In this document: positions 1 to 7,713 of the stretch, in pieces
How the letters are laid out: the number at the start of each line of letters is the position of its first letter
Position numbering within the stretch: position 1 is the first letter of the stretch
Origin: JANNWF01 sp052390415
GTDB lineage: Bacteria; Pseudomonadota; Gammaproteobacteria; Xanthomonadales; Xanthomonadaceae
DNA length: 16,750 bases
Direction of reading: 5' to 3'
Assembly: GCA_052390415.1 (NCBI GenBank)
Contig: JBQTGY010000075.1
Span: 1 to 16,750, forward strand
Notes under the pieces: generated by a model
The model's database searches: none
Told to the model about the DNA's origin: nothing
What the model saw: only the letters and a program-made list of their open reading frames with translations
Position numbers and translations under genes: made by a program

Positions 1-212
1 TCTGGCACCTGCACGGCGGCTGGCGTCAAGGTCAGGCGGTCGGTGAATACCAGCAAGGTCTGCGGATTGGCTTGGCAGAATGCCTGGCTCTTGAGCCCAG
101 CGGGGGCTGGCAGCAGAGCGCCAGACTCGTGCACCGACCAACGCCGTGCATCGACGGAATTGGCCAGCAGCAGAAACAGCAGGCCGGAGAGCACACTCAA
201 TAAACGAGTCAT
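1..212 (-). CDS. Exported hypothetical protein, N-terminal part only
   Basis: The reading frame runs off the left edge, so only about 70 residues are visible. It starts MTRLLSVLSGLLFLLLANSV, a basic N-terminus followed by a leucine-rich hydrophobic core. This is a clear Sec signal peptide with likely cleavage near VDA-RR (residues 20-23). The mature part begins RRWSVHESGALLPAP and contains a Cys in SQAFCQAN. I do not recognise the family. The ATG lies 12 nt after the stop of the upstream exported protein, with a G-run (GGGGGC) as a weak ribosome site, so the two are probably co-transcribed and perhaps translationally coupled. Function is unknown; periplasmic or outer-surface location is inferred from the signal peptide alone. 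Confidence 0.7.
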   Translation of the reverse strand, partial: MTRLLSVLSGLLFLLLANSVDARRWSVHESGALLPAPAGLKSQAFCQANPQTLLVFTDRLTLTPAAVQVP

Positions 213-224
213 GAGTCGTGCCCC

Positions 225-1820
225 CTATTGGCAAAGCATGATGCGGAAGTTTTCGGCGGCCGGATACTCGGCCGTACCGAAGCGGGCAGCGCGCAGGGTG
301 GTGGTGCGTCCGGTCGCTCCGCTGATCTCCTTCACTACCCGCGTTGAGCCGCCGGGTTGACTGTAGGAGTAGGCGACTACGCTGTGGTCGCTGCTGGAAC
401 CGGCGTAGACAATCTGTGAGTTGGCGCCGTACTGGAACAACACAGCGGGCTCCTGCGCAAACCAAATGGCCAACGGATCGCGGTGTGCGCTGATTTGCCG
501 AATTTGCCGATTGTCGAGGCGGATGGAATAGAACTCCTGCGACATGTCCGGGTTGCCACCGGGCACCAGGTCGGCGGTATGGGTGAAATAGACCCGATCT
601 TCTTCTGGCGCGATCAAGGCAAAGCTATTGGCGAAAAACCCGCGTGCGGGGGGCTGCGGCGTGGGCTCGGTGATGTAGCGCGGCACCTGACCGGGGATCA
701 CCGTGGCTGGGTTGTTGGCACCAGAAGGATTGGGCGTGGCACCGATATACGTGGCACCCCGCTCGATGCCGAATACGGTGCCGCTGAAGCCGACGTTGCG
801 CAGGAAGATCAAGTTCGATCCTCCTGCACGCGGCTGAGTGCGGCTGATGTTGACCACCGGCACGATCACGTTCTGACTGAGGTAATACACATAGGGCGCA
901 GTTTGGTATCGCGAGCCGGCTGCCGTTTCTTGCTGCCACAATGGACGCAAGGGATTCTCCAGCACACGGTTGCTGGTAAACATGAAGGCGTTGCCGTCGC
1001 CGGACATCCGCAACGAGGCGCCATCGGTATTGAATATCCCTGCCTGGCCGCCGACCAATGCGTTGATCCGTTGCGGGATGTCGTCGATGAACTGGCCGCT
1101 GGCCACATCGTAAAGTCCGGAACGACCGGCGATAAAGCCGTTCTGCGGCACGATCCGCCGCGGGCGGCCATCCACGGTGATCACATCGAAACGGACTATG
1201 AATTCGTCAAGCAACGCCTTTCCCGCGTTTGCCGTCAGCCCCGACACTTGGCCAACGTAAAACTCGTTGCTCGCCAGCGGCACTTGCGAAAGCTGGCCAA
1301 TGACTTGGCGCGCGCCGGTTGCGGTGTTGATGAGTTCGGCCGCGCCGCCCAGACCGACCACTTCGGTGACCTGCGCGGGAGCCGGCTCTCCGGGGAGTTG
1401 CAAGAAAGGAAAACTGATGCTGCCGGATCCCGAGATTGCCACCACACTGCCATCGCGCGAAATACCTGTGACGCGCTTGGGAAACCGCTGGTTCACGCCA
1501 AATTGATCCACCACGCTGGCTGTACCGCTGGTGATGTAGCTCAGTTGGCGAGTGCGCGGATTGAACAACGCTACTTCGGCCGCCGCCGTCTCCGGTGCAT
1601 CGTTGGGCAAAGCCACGATCACCACTCTGCCATCTGCGGTCACCGAGCCACTCGTGTTCGAACCGGTGGCGTTGTCCAATGCGAAGTTGAACACCGGCGG
1701 ATCCACCCGCGTGCAGTTCTGCGCCTGCGCGGTTTCCACTGGCAACATTCCCGCGCCCAAACCCACCACCCACAGCACCGACCCCACGCGGCAAAGGCTG
1801 CGTCCGACGATTGTTTGCAT
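225..1820 (-). CDS. Secreted beta-propeller-like (PD40/TolB-type) protein
   Basis: A 531-residue protein with a signal peptide (hydrophobic core about residues 12-27, cleavage probably after AQA at 32-34). The mature chain holds several units of the form 'D-G-x-V-hydrophobic strand ... hydrophobic strand-N-x-x-T-x-x-x-R-Q-hydrophobic'. Examples are TADGRVVIVA (61-70) with FNPRTRQLSYI, GISRDGSVVAIS (119-130) with INTATGARQVI, MSGDGNAFMFTS (272-283), and DRVYFTHTADLVPG (408-421) with YSIRLDNRQIRQIS. Such units are typical of PD40/WD40-like propeller blades in periplasmic or secreted proteins. Cys36 and Cys530 lie at the two ends and could close the propeller by a disulfide (inference). The ATG is preceded by GGGGGATGGGAA, an acceptable ribosome site. 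A partner is unknown; it shares a likely transcript with the downstream exported protein. The propeller assignment is by pattern, not by a search. Confidence 0.75.
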   Translation of the reverse strand: MQTIVGRSLCRVGSVLWVVGLGAGMLPVETAQAQNCTRVDPPVFNFALDNATGSNTSGSVTADGRVVIVALPNDAPETAAAEVALFNPRTRQLSYITSGTASVVDQFGVNQRFPKRVTGISRDGSVVAISGSGSISFPFLQLPGEPAPAQVTEVVGLGGAAELINTATGARQVIGQLSQVPLASNEFYVGQVSGLTANAGKALLDEFIVRFDVITVDGRPRRIVPQNGFIAGRSGLYDVASGQFIDDIPQRINALVGGQAGIFNTDGASLRMSGDGNAFMFTSNRVLENPLRPLWQQETAAGSRYQTAPYVYYLSQNVIVPVVNISRTQPRAGGSNLIFLRNVGFSGTVFGIERGATYIGATPNPSGANNPATVIPGQVPRYITEPTPQPPARGFFANSFALIAPEEDRVYFTHTADLVPGGNPDMSQEFYSIRLDNRQIRQISAHRDPLAIWFAQEPAVLFQYGANSQIVYAGSSSDHSVVAYSYSQPGGSTRVVKEISGATGRTTTLRAARFGTAEYPAAENFRIMLCQ

Positions 1821-1850
1821 TTCCCATCCCCCAGAAAAAACCGGCGCTGG

Positions 1851-1867
1851 CTACTCCCCTCGAGTAG
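1851..1867. promoter_or_regulatory. Perfect 6-bp dyad in the leader of the propeller gene
   Basis: CTACTC (1851-1856) and GAGTAG (1862-1867) form a perfect inverted repeat around a 5-base centre, 31 bp upstream of the ATG at 1820. Read in the gene's direction it is followed, after about 10 bases, by a run of six T. It could be an operator for a dimeric regulator or an RNA hairpin in the leader. The six-base stem and distant T-run make a standard terminator unlikely. The rest of the 190-bp spacer (1821-2010) shows no gene. Confidence 0.35.
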
Positions 1868-2010
1868 TTTGATGAGGGCGTGAGGACGTCATGCTTTTTT
1901 CTAAAGTAAACGCCTGCCGCACGCGAGCCCCCATGCTGTGTGCGGTAACGCACGCTACGGCTTTTGAATCAAGGAAATCAAGCCCCTGGAAAGGGCGATT
2001 CGTGGCCCGA

Positions 2011-3735
2011 TCAGGGTTGCTCAGTTGCCCGCGCTGCTTCCTGCAATCGCATCAATTCGGGGTCACCCGGCAGCGCCTCCAAACCACGCAATGCAGCCGT
2101 ATTGGCCTGGCCCGGATTACCGCGTTCAAGCCAGGTTTTCGCGGCGGTGGTGTAGTCATCGGCGATCTGCCTGAGCTGGTCTTGGGCGGCGGAATCGTCC
2201 GGCGCTAGACGCAAAAGTTCACGAAGATGGAACACCGCGTTGTCACGTGGCGGGGTAGTGATGTTGTTCCTGGCGAGCGCATCGGCAGCGCGCTGGCGCA
2301 GGGTGTCGACATCCTGCGTTTCGGCAGGCGTGGCCTCGGGCATGGTGGTCGTCGACTCACCGCGCAGGCGCGCATCGACGGCAATGATCGCCTTGTGGTT
2401 GGAAAAGTGCTGCTTGGCCTGATTGATCAACAAGCCCGCCTGGATGCGGTCGCCGGCTTGCAACAGTTGAGTCGCGTCTGCTGCCACTGCCTGGCAAAGC
2501 GCTTCCACCAGTTCAAAGGCGTCGCTGTCGGTGGGTCGTTCGACCAACATCAGCGACAAGGTGTCGTGCGCACTGGCGCCAGCGGGTGCGAAGTAGCGAC
2601 GTTCATCGATTCGCTTGCGAACTTCCGAGGCCAATTGCAGCCATGCCTCGTCGGCACCCATGTTCGCGGTCGGCAGCTTGCTCGTCTGAGTATCGGTGGT
2701 CGTGGTTGCCGGCGGGCTCGGTCGCCACTGCCACCAGCCAAGCACCAGCACCAGCAGAACTGCCGCCACGGCGCCGCCCCAGCGCAAACCACGCTGCCAT
2801 GACGATGCACCTGGCGGAGCGTCGTCATCGGCGACTGCCACCTGCCGCTGGGTGCCGGTGCGCGGACGCGAGCTGCGCTGGCTGGCATTGCCTTTGGAAA
2901 GCGCGGCGTCATCGAGCGTCGGCAGCAAGGCATCGATCGCCGCGCACAATTCGGCCGCCGAACCGACACGTCGGTCCGGCAACTTTTCAATCATCGAATC
3001 CAGCAGCGGCTGCAGCGGCCGCAGATGTTCGGGCAGCGGATCGGCATTGCGCGCGATCTGCGCCATTGCCACCGCAAACGGATCGGCCGCGATGAAGGGC
3101 AGCTCACCGGTCAGCATCTGGTAAAGCATGATGCCCAGCGAATACAGATCGCTGCGCCCATCCAGCGGCTGGCCCTGCACCTGCTCGGGGCTCATGTAGC
3201 TAGGCGTGCCGACGATCATCCCGGCCAAGGTCTGCGCGCGGGTCATGTCCAGCGCCTTGGCGATGCCGAAGTCGGCGACCACGGCGGTGCCATCGGCGCG
3301 GAACAGGATGTTGCCGGGCTTGATGTCGCGATGAATGATCTTGTGCGAATGCGCGAAGCCCAACCCTTCCGCCACCTCGCGCAGGATCAACAACTTGTCG
3401 ACCACCGAATGAATCTTGGGCAAGCGCTCGTCCAGCGTGCCACCCGAGAGCACTTCGGTGGCCATGAAGAAATTGCCACCGGCTTCGCCAATGTCGAACA
3501 CCGTCATGATGTGACGGTGATACAGCCGCGCCGTGAGTTGCCCCTCGCTGATGAAGCGATCACGAAACTCTTCGTCCATCGCGTGCTGCGGCGAGATGAC
3601 TTTCAGCGCTACCTCGCGCTTGAGCTTTTCCTGGGTCGCCAGATACACGGTCGCCATGCCGCCCTGGCCCAGCTGCTTGTGGATGACGTAGCCGGGGATG
3701 AGCGGGGAGTTGCTGGCTTTGGGTGTAGCGCTCAT
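2011..3735 (-). CDS. Membrane-anchored Ser/Thr protein kinase (Hanks/PknB type)
   Basis: A 574-residue protein. The ATG at 3735 was chosen over an in-frame upstream start at 3822, because the kinase fold begins about 17 residues after this Met and the upstream extension looks non-coding. The N-terminal kinase domain (about 15-275) is complete: glycine-rich loop LGQGGMATV (22-30), ATP-anchoring Lys45 in VALK, catalytic loop HRDIKPGN (135-142), DFG (155-157), activation segment ending MSPE (181-184), and DLYSLG (196-201). A transmembrane helix follows (about 319-337, GGAVAAVLLVLVLGWW). The outer C-terminal region (about 340-574) is helical with alternating Ala/Leu/Glu. Its end (AAKTWLERGNPGQANTAALRGLE) resembles TPR-like helical pairs. 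No PASTA repeats are present, so the signal sensed is unknown. No partner PP2C phosphatase is visible. It is divergent from kup. Confidence 0.93.
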   Translation of the reverse strand: MSATPKASNSPLIPGYVIHKQLGQGGMATVYLATQEKLKREVALKVISPQHAMDEEFRDRFISEGQLTARLYHRHIMTVFDIGEAGGNFFMATEVLSGGTLDERLPKIHSVVDKLLILREVAEGLGFAHSHKIIHRDIKPGNILFRADGTAVVADFGIAKALDMTRAQTLAGMIVGTPSYMSPEQVQGQPLDGRSDLYSLGIMLYQMLTGELPFIAADPFAVAMAQIARNADPLPEHLRPLQPLLDSMIEKLPDRRVGSAAELCAAIDALLPTLDDAALSKGNASQRSSRPRTGTQRQVAVADDDAPPGASSWQRGLRWGGAVAAVLLVLVLGWWQWRPSPPATTTTDTQTSKLPTANMGADEAWLQLASEVRKRIDERRYFAPAGASAHDTLSLMLVERPTDSDAFELVEALCQAVAADATQLLQAGDRIQAGLLINQAKQHFSNHKAIIAVDARLRGESTTTMPEATPAETQDVDTLRQRAADALARNNITTPPRDNAVFHLRELLRLAPDDSAAQDQLRQIADDYTTAAKTWLERGNPGQANTAALRGLEALPGDPELMRLQEAARATEQP

Positions 3736-3766
3736 CGGCAAAGCACCGTGACGGGTGGTCGCCGGG

Positions 3767-3772
3767 ATTGTA
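3767..3772 (-). promoter_or_regulatory. Candidate -10 element for the kinase gene
   Basis: On the minus strand this reads TACAAT, five of six matches to the sigma70 -10 consensus. It lies 31 bp upstream of the kinase ATG. No good -35 hexamer is seen at 16-18 bp upstream, so the assignment is weak. Confidence 0.25.
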
Positions 3773-3867
3773 ACGATGCTGTCGGCTAGGGTTAGCAGTT
3801 GCGTGCCGCGGACTCGCGCCAAGTTCCTCCCCGCGCATCACCGATGCTTGGCGTTACACTGCGCGCC

Positions 3868-3884
3868 GCGCGGGCTGCCCGCGC
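3868..3884 (+). promoter_or_regulatory. GC-rich hairpin in the kup leader
   Basis: GCGCGGG (3868-3874) and CCCGCGC (3878-3884) pair perfectly around a 3-base loop, 42 bp before the kup ATG. In an mRNA this would be a stable 7-bp hairpin. No T-run follows it, so it does not look like a terminator. A role in kup expression is only a possibility. Confidence 0.3.
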
Positions 3885-3926
3885 TCGCCACCGCCAACTT
3901 CTTCCTTGACCGGACAATCCAGGCAC

Positions 3927-5804
3927 ATGCAGGCAGAGGACGCCAAGCGGCCCGCCACTGCCATTCTGATCGGCGCGATCGGCGTGGTGTTCGGCGACAT
4001 CGGCACCAGCCCGTTGTACACGCTGAAAGAGGCCTTTGGCCCGCATTACGGCCTCTTGCCCAACGACGCCAACGTGCTCGGCGTGCTGTCCTTGGTGTTG
4101 TGGGCGATGGTGTTGATCGTCACCGTGAAATACGTGGCGGTGATCCTGCGCGCGGACAACCGCGGCGAAGGCGGCATCCTGGCGCTGATGGTGGTGGTGC
4201 AACGCGGGCTGCCGTTAGCTTCACCCTTGGCCTACAACATCGGGATTCTCGGCATTCTCGGCTGCGCCCTGTTTTTTGGGGATGCGGTAATCACACCGGC
4301 GATTTCGGTGTTGTCGGCGGTCGAGGGATTGGAAGTGGCGGCACCCGCGCTGCATCGATTCATCGTGCCCATCGCCGTGATCGTGTTGCTGCTGCTGTTC
4401 GCGATGCAACGCCACGGAACCGAGCGCGTCGGCAAGATCTTCGGTCCGGTGATGGTGCTGTGGTTCGTCTGTCTGGCGGTCCTGGGTGCGGCTCAGGTTT
4501 GGCAGAATCCTGGCGTATTGCGCGCGGTCAATCCGATGTGGGCGGTGCAGTTTTTCATCGCGCATGGCGTGGCGGCCTGGTTGGCGTTGGGCGCGGTGGT
4601 ATTGGCAGTGACCGGCGGCGAAGCGTTGTACGCGGACATGGGCCATTTCGGCCGTCGCCCCATCCGGGTGGCGTGGATGACCTTTGTGATGCCAGCGCTG
4701 TTGCTCAATTATTTCGGCCAGGGCGCGCTGCTGCTCGCCGATCCCGCAGCCGTACAAAATCCGTTCTATCGCCTGGTGCCGGAATGGGGTCTGTTTCCGA
4801 TGATCGGGTTGGCGACACTGGCGACGGTGATCGCCTCGCAGGCGGTGATTTCGGGCGCATTTTCGCTGACGCGACAGGCGATTCAACTCGGCTATCTGCC
4901 ACGCCTCAAACTCATCCACACCTCGGATGAAACCATCGGGCAGGTGTTTTTTCCGTGGGTCAATCGGGTGCTGCTGGTGACGGTGATCGTGTTGGTGGTC
5001 GGCTTTGGCAGTTCAAGTGCGCTGGCCGCCGCCTACGGTGTATCGGTGACCGGCAGCATGCTGATCGATACCATCCTGTTGATCATCCTGGCCAGTCAAC
5101 GTTGGCGCGCGCCGGGTTGGGTGATCGGGCTGATTGGCATCGCCTATTTGGTCATCGATGGTGCCCTGTTCAGCGCCAATGCGACCAAGTTCTTGCAGGG
5201 CGCGTGGGTGCCGGTGGCGCTGGGCCTGGTGGTGTTCACGCTGATGCGCACCTGGCGGCGCGGGCGGCAACTGTTACGCGCGCAAATCGACAGCAACAGT
5301 CTGCGCATCGAGCACTTCATACAAAGTCTGATGCAGCACCCGCCACATCGGGTCAGTGGCACCGCGATTTTCCTGACGCCTTCGTCGGAGTTCGTGCCTC
5401 CCGCGTTGTTGCACAACCTGAAGCACAACAAGATCCTGCACGCGCGCAATTTGTTGCTCAGCGTGGAGACCTTGCGCATCCCACGCGCCGAAGCACACGA
5501 GCGCGTCAGCTACATCGACCTCGGCCACGGTTTCGCCCGCTTGAGCCTGCGCTTTGGCTACATGGAAGACCCCGACGTGCCCCGCGCCCTGCGCAAATGG
5601 ACGATACCAGGCGAGCCACTGGAGCCCCTGGATACCACGTTCTTCGCCAGCAGCGAAACGGTGAGCGCCAGCGCCAACCAAGGCATGGCCCTGTGGCGCG
5701 ACAAGCTGTTCCTGATCATGTCGCGCAACGCCTCACCGGCGACCGAGTTTTTCTCGATTCCGGGTAATCGATTGGTGGCGTTGGGCACGCAGGTGACGAT
5801 TTAG
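3927..5804 (+). CDS. kup: KUP-family potassium uptake permease
   Basis: An inner-membrane K+ transporter of the KUP/HAK/KT family, which brings in K+ with protons. The N-terminus has the family signature ILIGAIGVVFGDIGTSPLYTL (about residues 13-33 from the ATG). Further family hallmarks are RADNRGEGGILALM, FFGDAVITPAISVLSAVEGL, GGEALYADMGHFG and NPFYRLVPEW. About 12 hydrophobic segments fill residues 12-450, followed by a hydrophilic cytoplasmic tail (about 455-625). The ATG at 3927 gives 625 residues, very close to the usual Kup length of about 622 in E. coli. An in-frame TTG at 3906 would add seven residues but has no support. The gene is divergent from a transmembrane kinase and convergent with the pyrimidine operon, so it is probably transcribed alone. 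Identification is secure; kinetic properties cannot be read from sequence. Confidence 0.96.
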   Translation: MQAEDAKRPATAILIGAIGVVFGDIGTSPLYTLKEAFGPHYGLLPNDANVLGVLSLVLWAMVLIVTVKYVAVILRADNRGEGGILALMVVVQRGLPLASPLAYNIGILGILGCALFFGDAVITPAISVLSAVEGLEVAAPALHRFIVPIAVIVLLLLFAMQRHGTERVGKIFGPVMVLWFVCLAVLGAAQVWQNPGVLRAVNPMWAVQFFIAHGVAAWLALGAVVLAVTGGEALYADMGHFGRRPIRVAWMTFVMPALLLNYFGQGALLLADPAAVQNPFYRLVPEWGLFPMIGLATLATVIASQAVISGAFSLTRQAIQLGYLPRLKLIHTSDETIGQVFFPWVNRVLLVTVIVLVVGFGSSSALAAAYGVSVTGSMLIDTILLIILASQRWRAPGWVIGLIGIAYLVIDGALFSANATKFLQGAWVPVALGLVVFTLMRTWRRGRQLLRAQIDSNSLRIEHFIQSLMQHPPHRVSGTAIFLTPSSEFVPPALLHNLKHNKILHARNLLLSVETLRIPRAEAHERVSYIDLGHGFARLSLRFGYMEDPDVPRALRKWTIPGEPLEPLDTTFFASSETVSASANQGMALWRDKLFLIMSRNASPATEFFSIPGNRLVALGTQVTI

Positions 5805-5819
5805 GCGGCGCACCAGCCT

Positions 5820-5850
5820 GGACATTTCATGAGGTCGCAGCAAAATGTCC
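5820..5850. terminator. Possible hairpin downstream of kup
   Basis: GGACATTT (5820-5827) and AAATGTCC (5843-5850) form a perfect 8-bp stem with a 15-base loop, 15 bp after the kup stop. There is no downstream T-run, so if it terminates transcription it is not a classical intrinsic terminator. Confidence 0.3.
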
Positions 5851-5957
5851 TGCCACCGTTTTGGTTCCGAGGGTTGCCGGCAATCATCGCTTTGAACAGG
5901 GCAATCACCGGCATTTTGCCGCTGGCACGGCCCTCGTTCGGTGGCTTCGCCGCTACG

Positions 5958-5982
5958 CGGGGCTACCGCCCCGATGTCCTTT
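5958..5982 (+). terminator. Possible weak terminator in the kup / permease convergent gap
   Basis: CGGGGC (5958-5963) and GCCCCG (5968-5973) pair around a 4-base loop. Four T follow after six bases (5979-5982). A further small hairpin, CGGCA/TGCCG, lies at 5909-5921. The 225-bp gap (5805-6029) has no convincing gene. Confidence 0.3.
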
Positions 5983-6029
5983 TCGGTGATCGCTGCGTTG
6001 CGCCTCGCCGCCATGGCTGGCCACTTTAC

Positions 6030-7529
6030 TCACGCATGAGATTGGCGCTTCCCTCTCATCAGCACCAAATACACCATCGCCGCCACCGCCAGCCCCACAA
6101 ACCACGCATAGGTGTAGATGATGTTGAACACCTCCGGCACGCTGGCAACTAAGCCGGCGGCTTTGAGAAAGCCCGGCAGGTTGGGCAGCACGCCAATGAC
6201 CAGCGCGATGAACGCGGCGGGATTCCAGCCGTTGCGGTAGCCGTAGACGCCGTGGTGGTTGAACAGGGCCTTGTGGTCGAGTTGTGTGCGGCGGATCAGG
6301 AAGTAGTCGGCCAGCATGATGCCGGCGATGGGTCCGAGCAGGGCCGAGTAGCCGATCAGCCAGGTGAAGATGTAGGCGCCGGTGGTCTCGAGTAGCTTCC
6401 ACGGGAAGATGGCGATACCGATGCCGGCGGTGATGTAACCACCCATGCGGAACGAGATGCGGCCGGGCGCCAGATTCGAGAAACCATTGGCCGGTGCCAC
6501 CACATTGGCGGCGAGGTTGGTGGTGAGTGTCGCCAGCAATAGCGCGAGCAGGGCGATCACCACGCTGACGCCGCCCATGCGGCCCGCCAGTGCGACGGGG
6601 TCCCAGATCGCTTCGCCGTAGATGACGACGGTCGCCGACGTGACAGCGACGCCAATGAAGGCGAGCAGGGCCATCGGCAGTGGCAGACCCAGCGCCTGGC
6701 CCAACACCTGGTCGCGCTGGCTGCGCGCGAAGCGGGTGAAGTCGGGAATGTTCAGCGCCAGCGTTGCCCAGAAGCCGACCATCGCGGTCAGCGAGGGCCA
6801 GAACAGGCTCATGAACTGGCCGGCTTTTGCGCCACCCGGATCAAACGCCGACGGTGTCGACAACATCGAGCCGAAACCGCCGGCCCGGTCGTAGGCCCAC
6901 CACAGCAGCGCCAGACACATGGCGATCAGCAGCGGTGCCGCCCACAGCTCCAGCCAGCGGATCGACTCGGTTCCGTAACGAATAAATCCGACGTGCAACA
7001 GCCAGAAGCCGAGGAAGGACAGGGTTTGGCCAAGATCGATGCCGAGCACAGGCAGCTTGTCGCCGACGATGGCGTTGCCGCTGACCACGTTGATGATGGT
7101 GTAGATGGCCGCGCCGCCGACCCAGGTCTGGATGCCGAACCAACCGCAAGCGACCAGCCCACGCAGCACTGCCGGCAGGCGCGCGCCGCGCGTGCCGAAC
7201 GAAGCACGCAGCAACACCGGAAACGGAATGCCGTGTTTGGCGCCAGCGTGGCCGATCAGCAGCATCGGCACCAGAACAATCACATTGGCAAGCAGGATGG
7301 TGCCCACCGCTTGCACCCACGACATGCCTTCGGTCACCAGGCCCGCCGCCAACATGTACGCCGGCACGCAGATCACCATGCCGACCCACAACGAGGCAAT
7401 TGCCTTCCAGTCCCAGGTGCGCTGCCAGCCGGTGGTGGGTGCCAGATCGTCGTTGTAAAGATCGGCGTCGCCGGAAGTCACGCCTTGCTCGCCGAAGGAG
7501 AAGGTCGGCAGGTGTTTGTTGCGGGTCAT
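6030..7529 (-). CDS. NCS1-family nucleobase/hydantoin-type permease
   Basis: A 499-residue inner-membrane protein with about 12 hydrophobic segments, typical of the NCS1 nucleobase-cation symporters (Mhp1, PucI and relatives). Family features: N-terminal NDDLAPTT before the first helix; GWFGIQTWVGG (129-139), which carries the Trp and Gln that correspond to substrate-contacting residues in Mhp1; FWATLALNIPDFTRFAR (253-269); NLAANVVAPANGFSNLAP (338-355), with the Asn region that binds substrate in Mhp1; and the late motif GIMLADYFLIRR (403-414). It is the last gene of the preT-preA operon, which argues for uracil, thymine, a dihydropyrimidine or hydantoin as substrate rather than purine derivatives; this is inference from context. 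The ATG at 7529 is preceded by AGGGGAAAC, a plausible ribosome site. A gene-less inverted-repeat element separates it from preA, so its translation or mRNA stability may be uncoupled from the upstream genes. Confidence 0.88.
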   Translation of the reverse strand: MTRNKHLPTFSFGEQGVTSGDADLYNDDLAPTTGWQRTWDWKAIASLWVGMVICVPAYMLAAGLVTEGMSWVQAVGTILLANVIVLVPMLLIGHAGAKHGIPFPVLLRASFGTRGARLPAVLRGLVACGWFGIQTWVGGAAIYTIINVVSGNAIVGDKLPVLGIDLGQTLSFLGFWLLHVGFIRYGTESIRWLELWAAPLLIAMCLALLWWAYDRAGGFGSMLSTPSAFDPGGAKAGQFMSLFWPSLTAMVGFWATLALNIPDFTRFARSQRDQVLGQALGLPLPMALLAFIGVAVTSATVVIYGEAIWDPVALAGRMGGVSVVIALLALLLATLTTNLAANVVAPANGFSNLAPGRISFRMGGYITAGIGIAIFPWKLLETTGAYIFTWLIGYSALLGPIAGIMLADYFLIRRTQLDHKALFNHHGVYGYRNGWNPAAFIALVIGVLPNLPGFLKAAGLVASVPEVFNIIYTYAWFVGLAVAAMVYLVLMRGKRQSHA

Positions 7530-7564
7530 TCGAGGTTTCCCCTGTAACAGTCAACTGAAGGCAA

Positions 7565-7709
7565 ACAGCATTTCAACGCGGAGGCGCAGAGAAACGCAGA
7601 GAAACGCAGAGAAACGCAGAGAAAATCAAGTGGAAACCTTGCTATGCCCAAGTGTTCCCATGCGCTTCTGCGCGTCCCTCTGCGCCTCCGCGTTGAAGAT
7701 TCTTGCTCT
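7565..7709. mobile_element. Miniature inverted-repeat element (gene-less relative of 9011-9650)
   Basis: TTCAACGCGGAGGCGCAGAG at 7572-7591 is repeated in perfect inverted orientation at 7678-7697 (20 of 20 bases), with further imperfect pairing inside. The outer ends show an AGAGC-like end: ACAGC at 7565-7569, and GCTCT at 7705-7709. The 86 bases between the perfect arms hold no gene. The same arm sequence flanks the GxxExxY gene about 1.4 kb away. It occupies almost the whole preA-permease spacer, ending 4 bp from the preA stop. Exact ends are uncertain. Confidence 0.7.
7585..7624. repeat. Four exact tandem copies of a 10-bp unit
   Basis: CGCAGAGAAA occurs four times without a mismatch (7585-7594, 7595-7604, 7605-7614, 7615-7624). 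It is part of the left arm of the miniature element. Single or degenerate versions of the same unit occur in the arms of the larger element (for example at 9050-9059). Confidence 0.95.
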
Positions 7710-7713
7710 TCAA

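Noticed and set aside
1851..1872. yybP-ykoY-type manganese riboswitch suggested by GGGGAGTAG in the propeller gene leader
   Set aside because: Only the short GGGGAGTAG string is present; the other conserved parts are missing, there is too little leader before the ATG, and the downstream gene is not a typical target.
483..1883. A 466-codon plus-strand open frame opposite the propeller gene
   Set aside because: The product is rich in His, Arg and Cys with no recognisable motif, while the minus strand gives a signal peptide and regular propeller-like units.
3025..3789. A plus-strand open frame opposite the kinase domain
   Set aside because: The minus strand carries all kinase motifs; the plus-strand product has none.
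7565..7709. CRISPR-like array from the CGCAGAGAAA repeats
   Set aside because: The 10-bp units are contiguous with no spacers, and the arms are inverted rather than direct; no cas genes are present.
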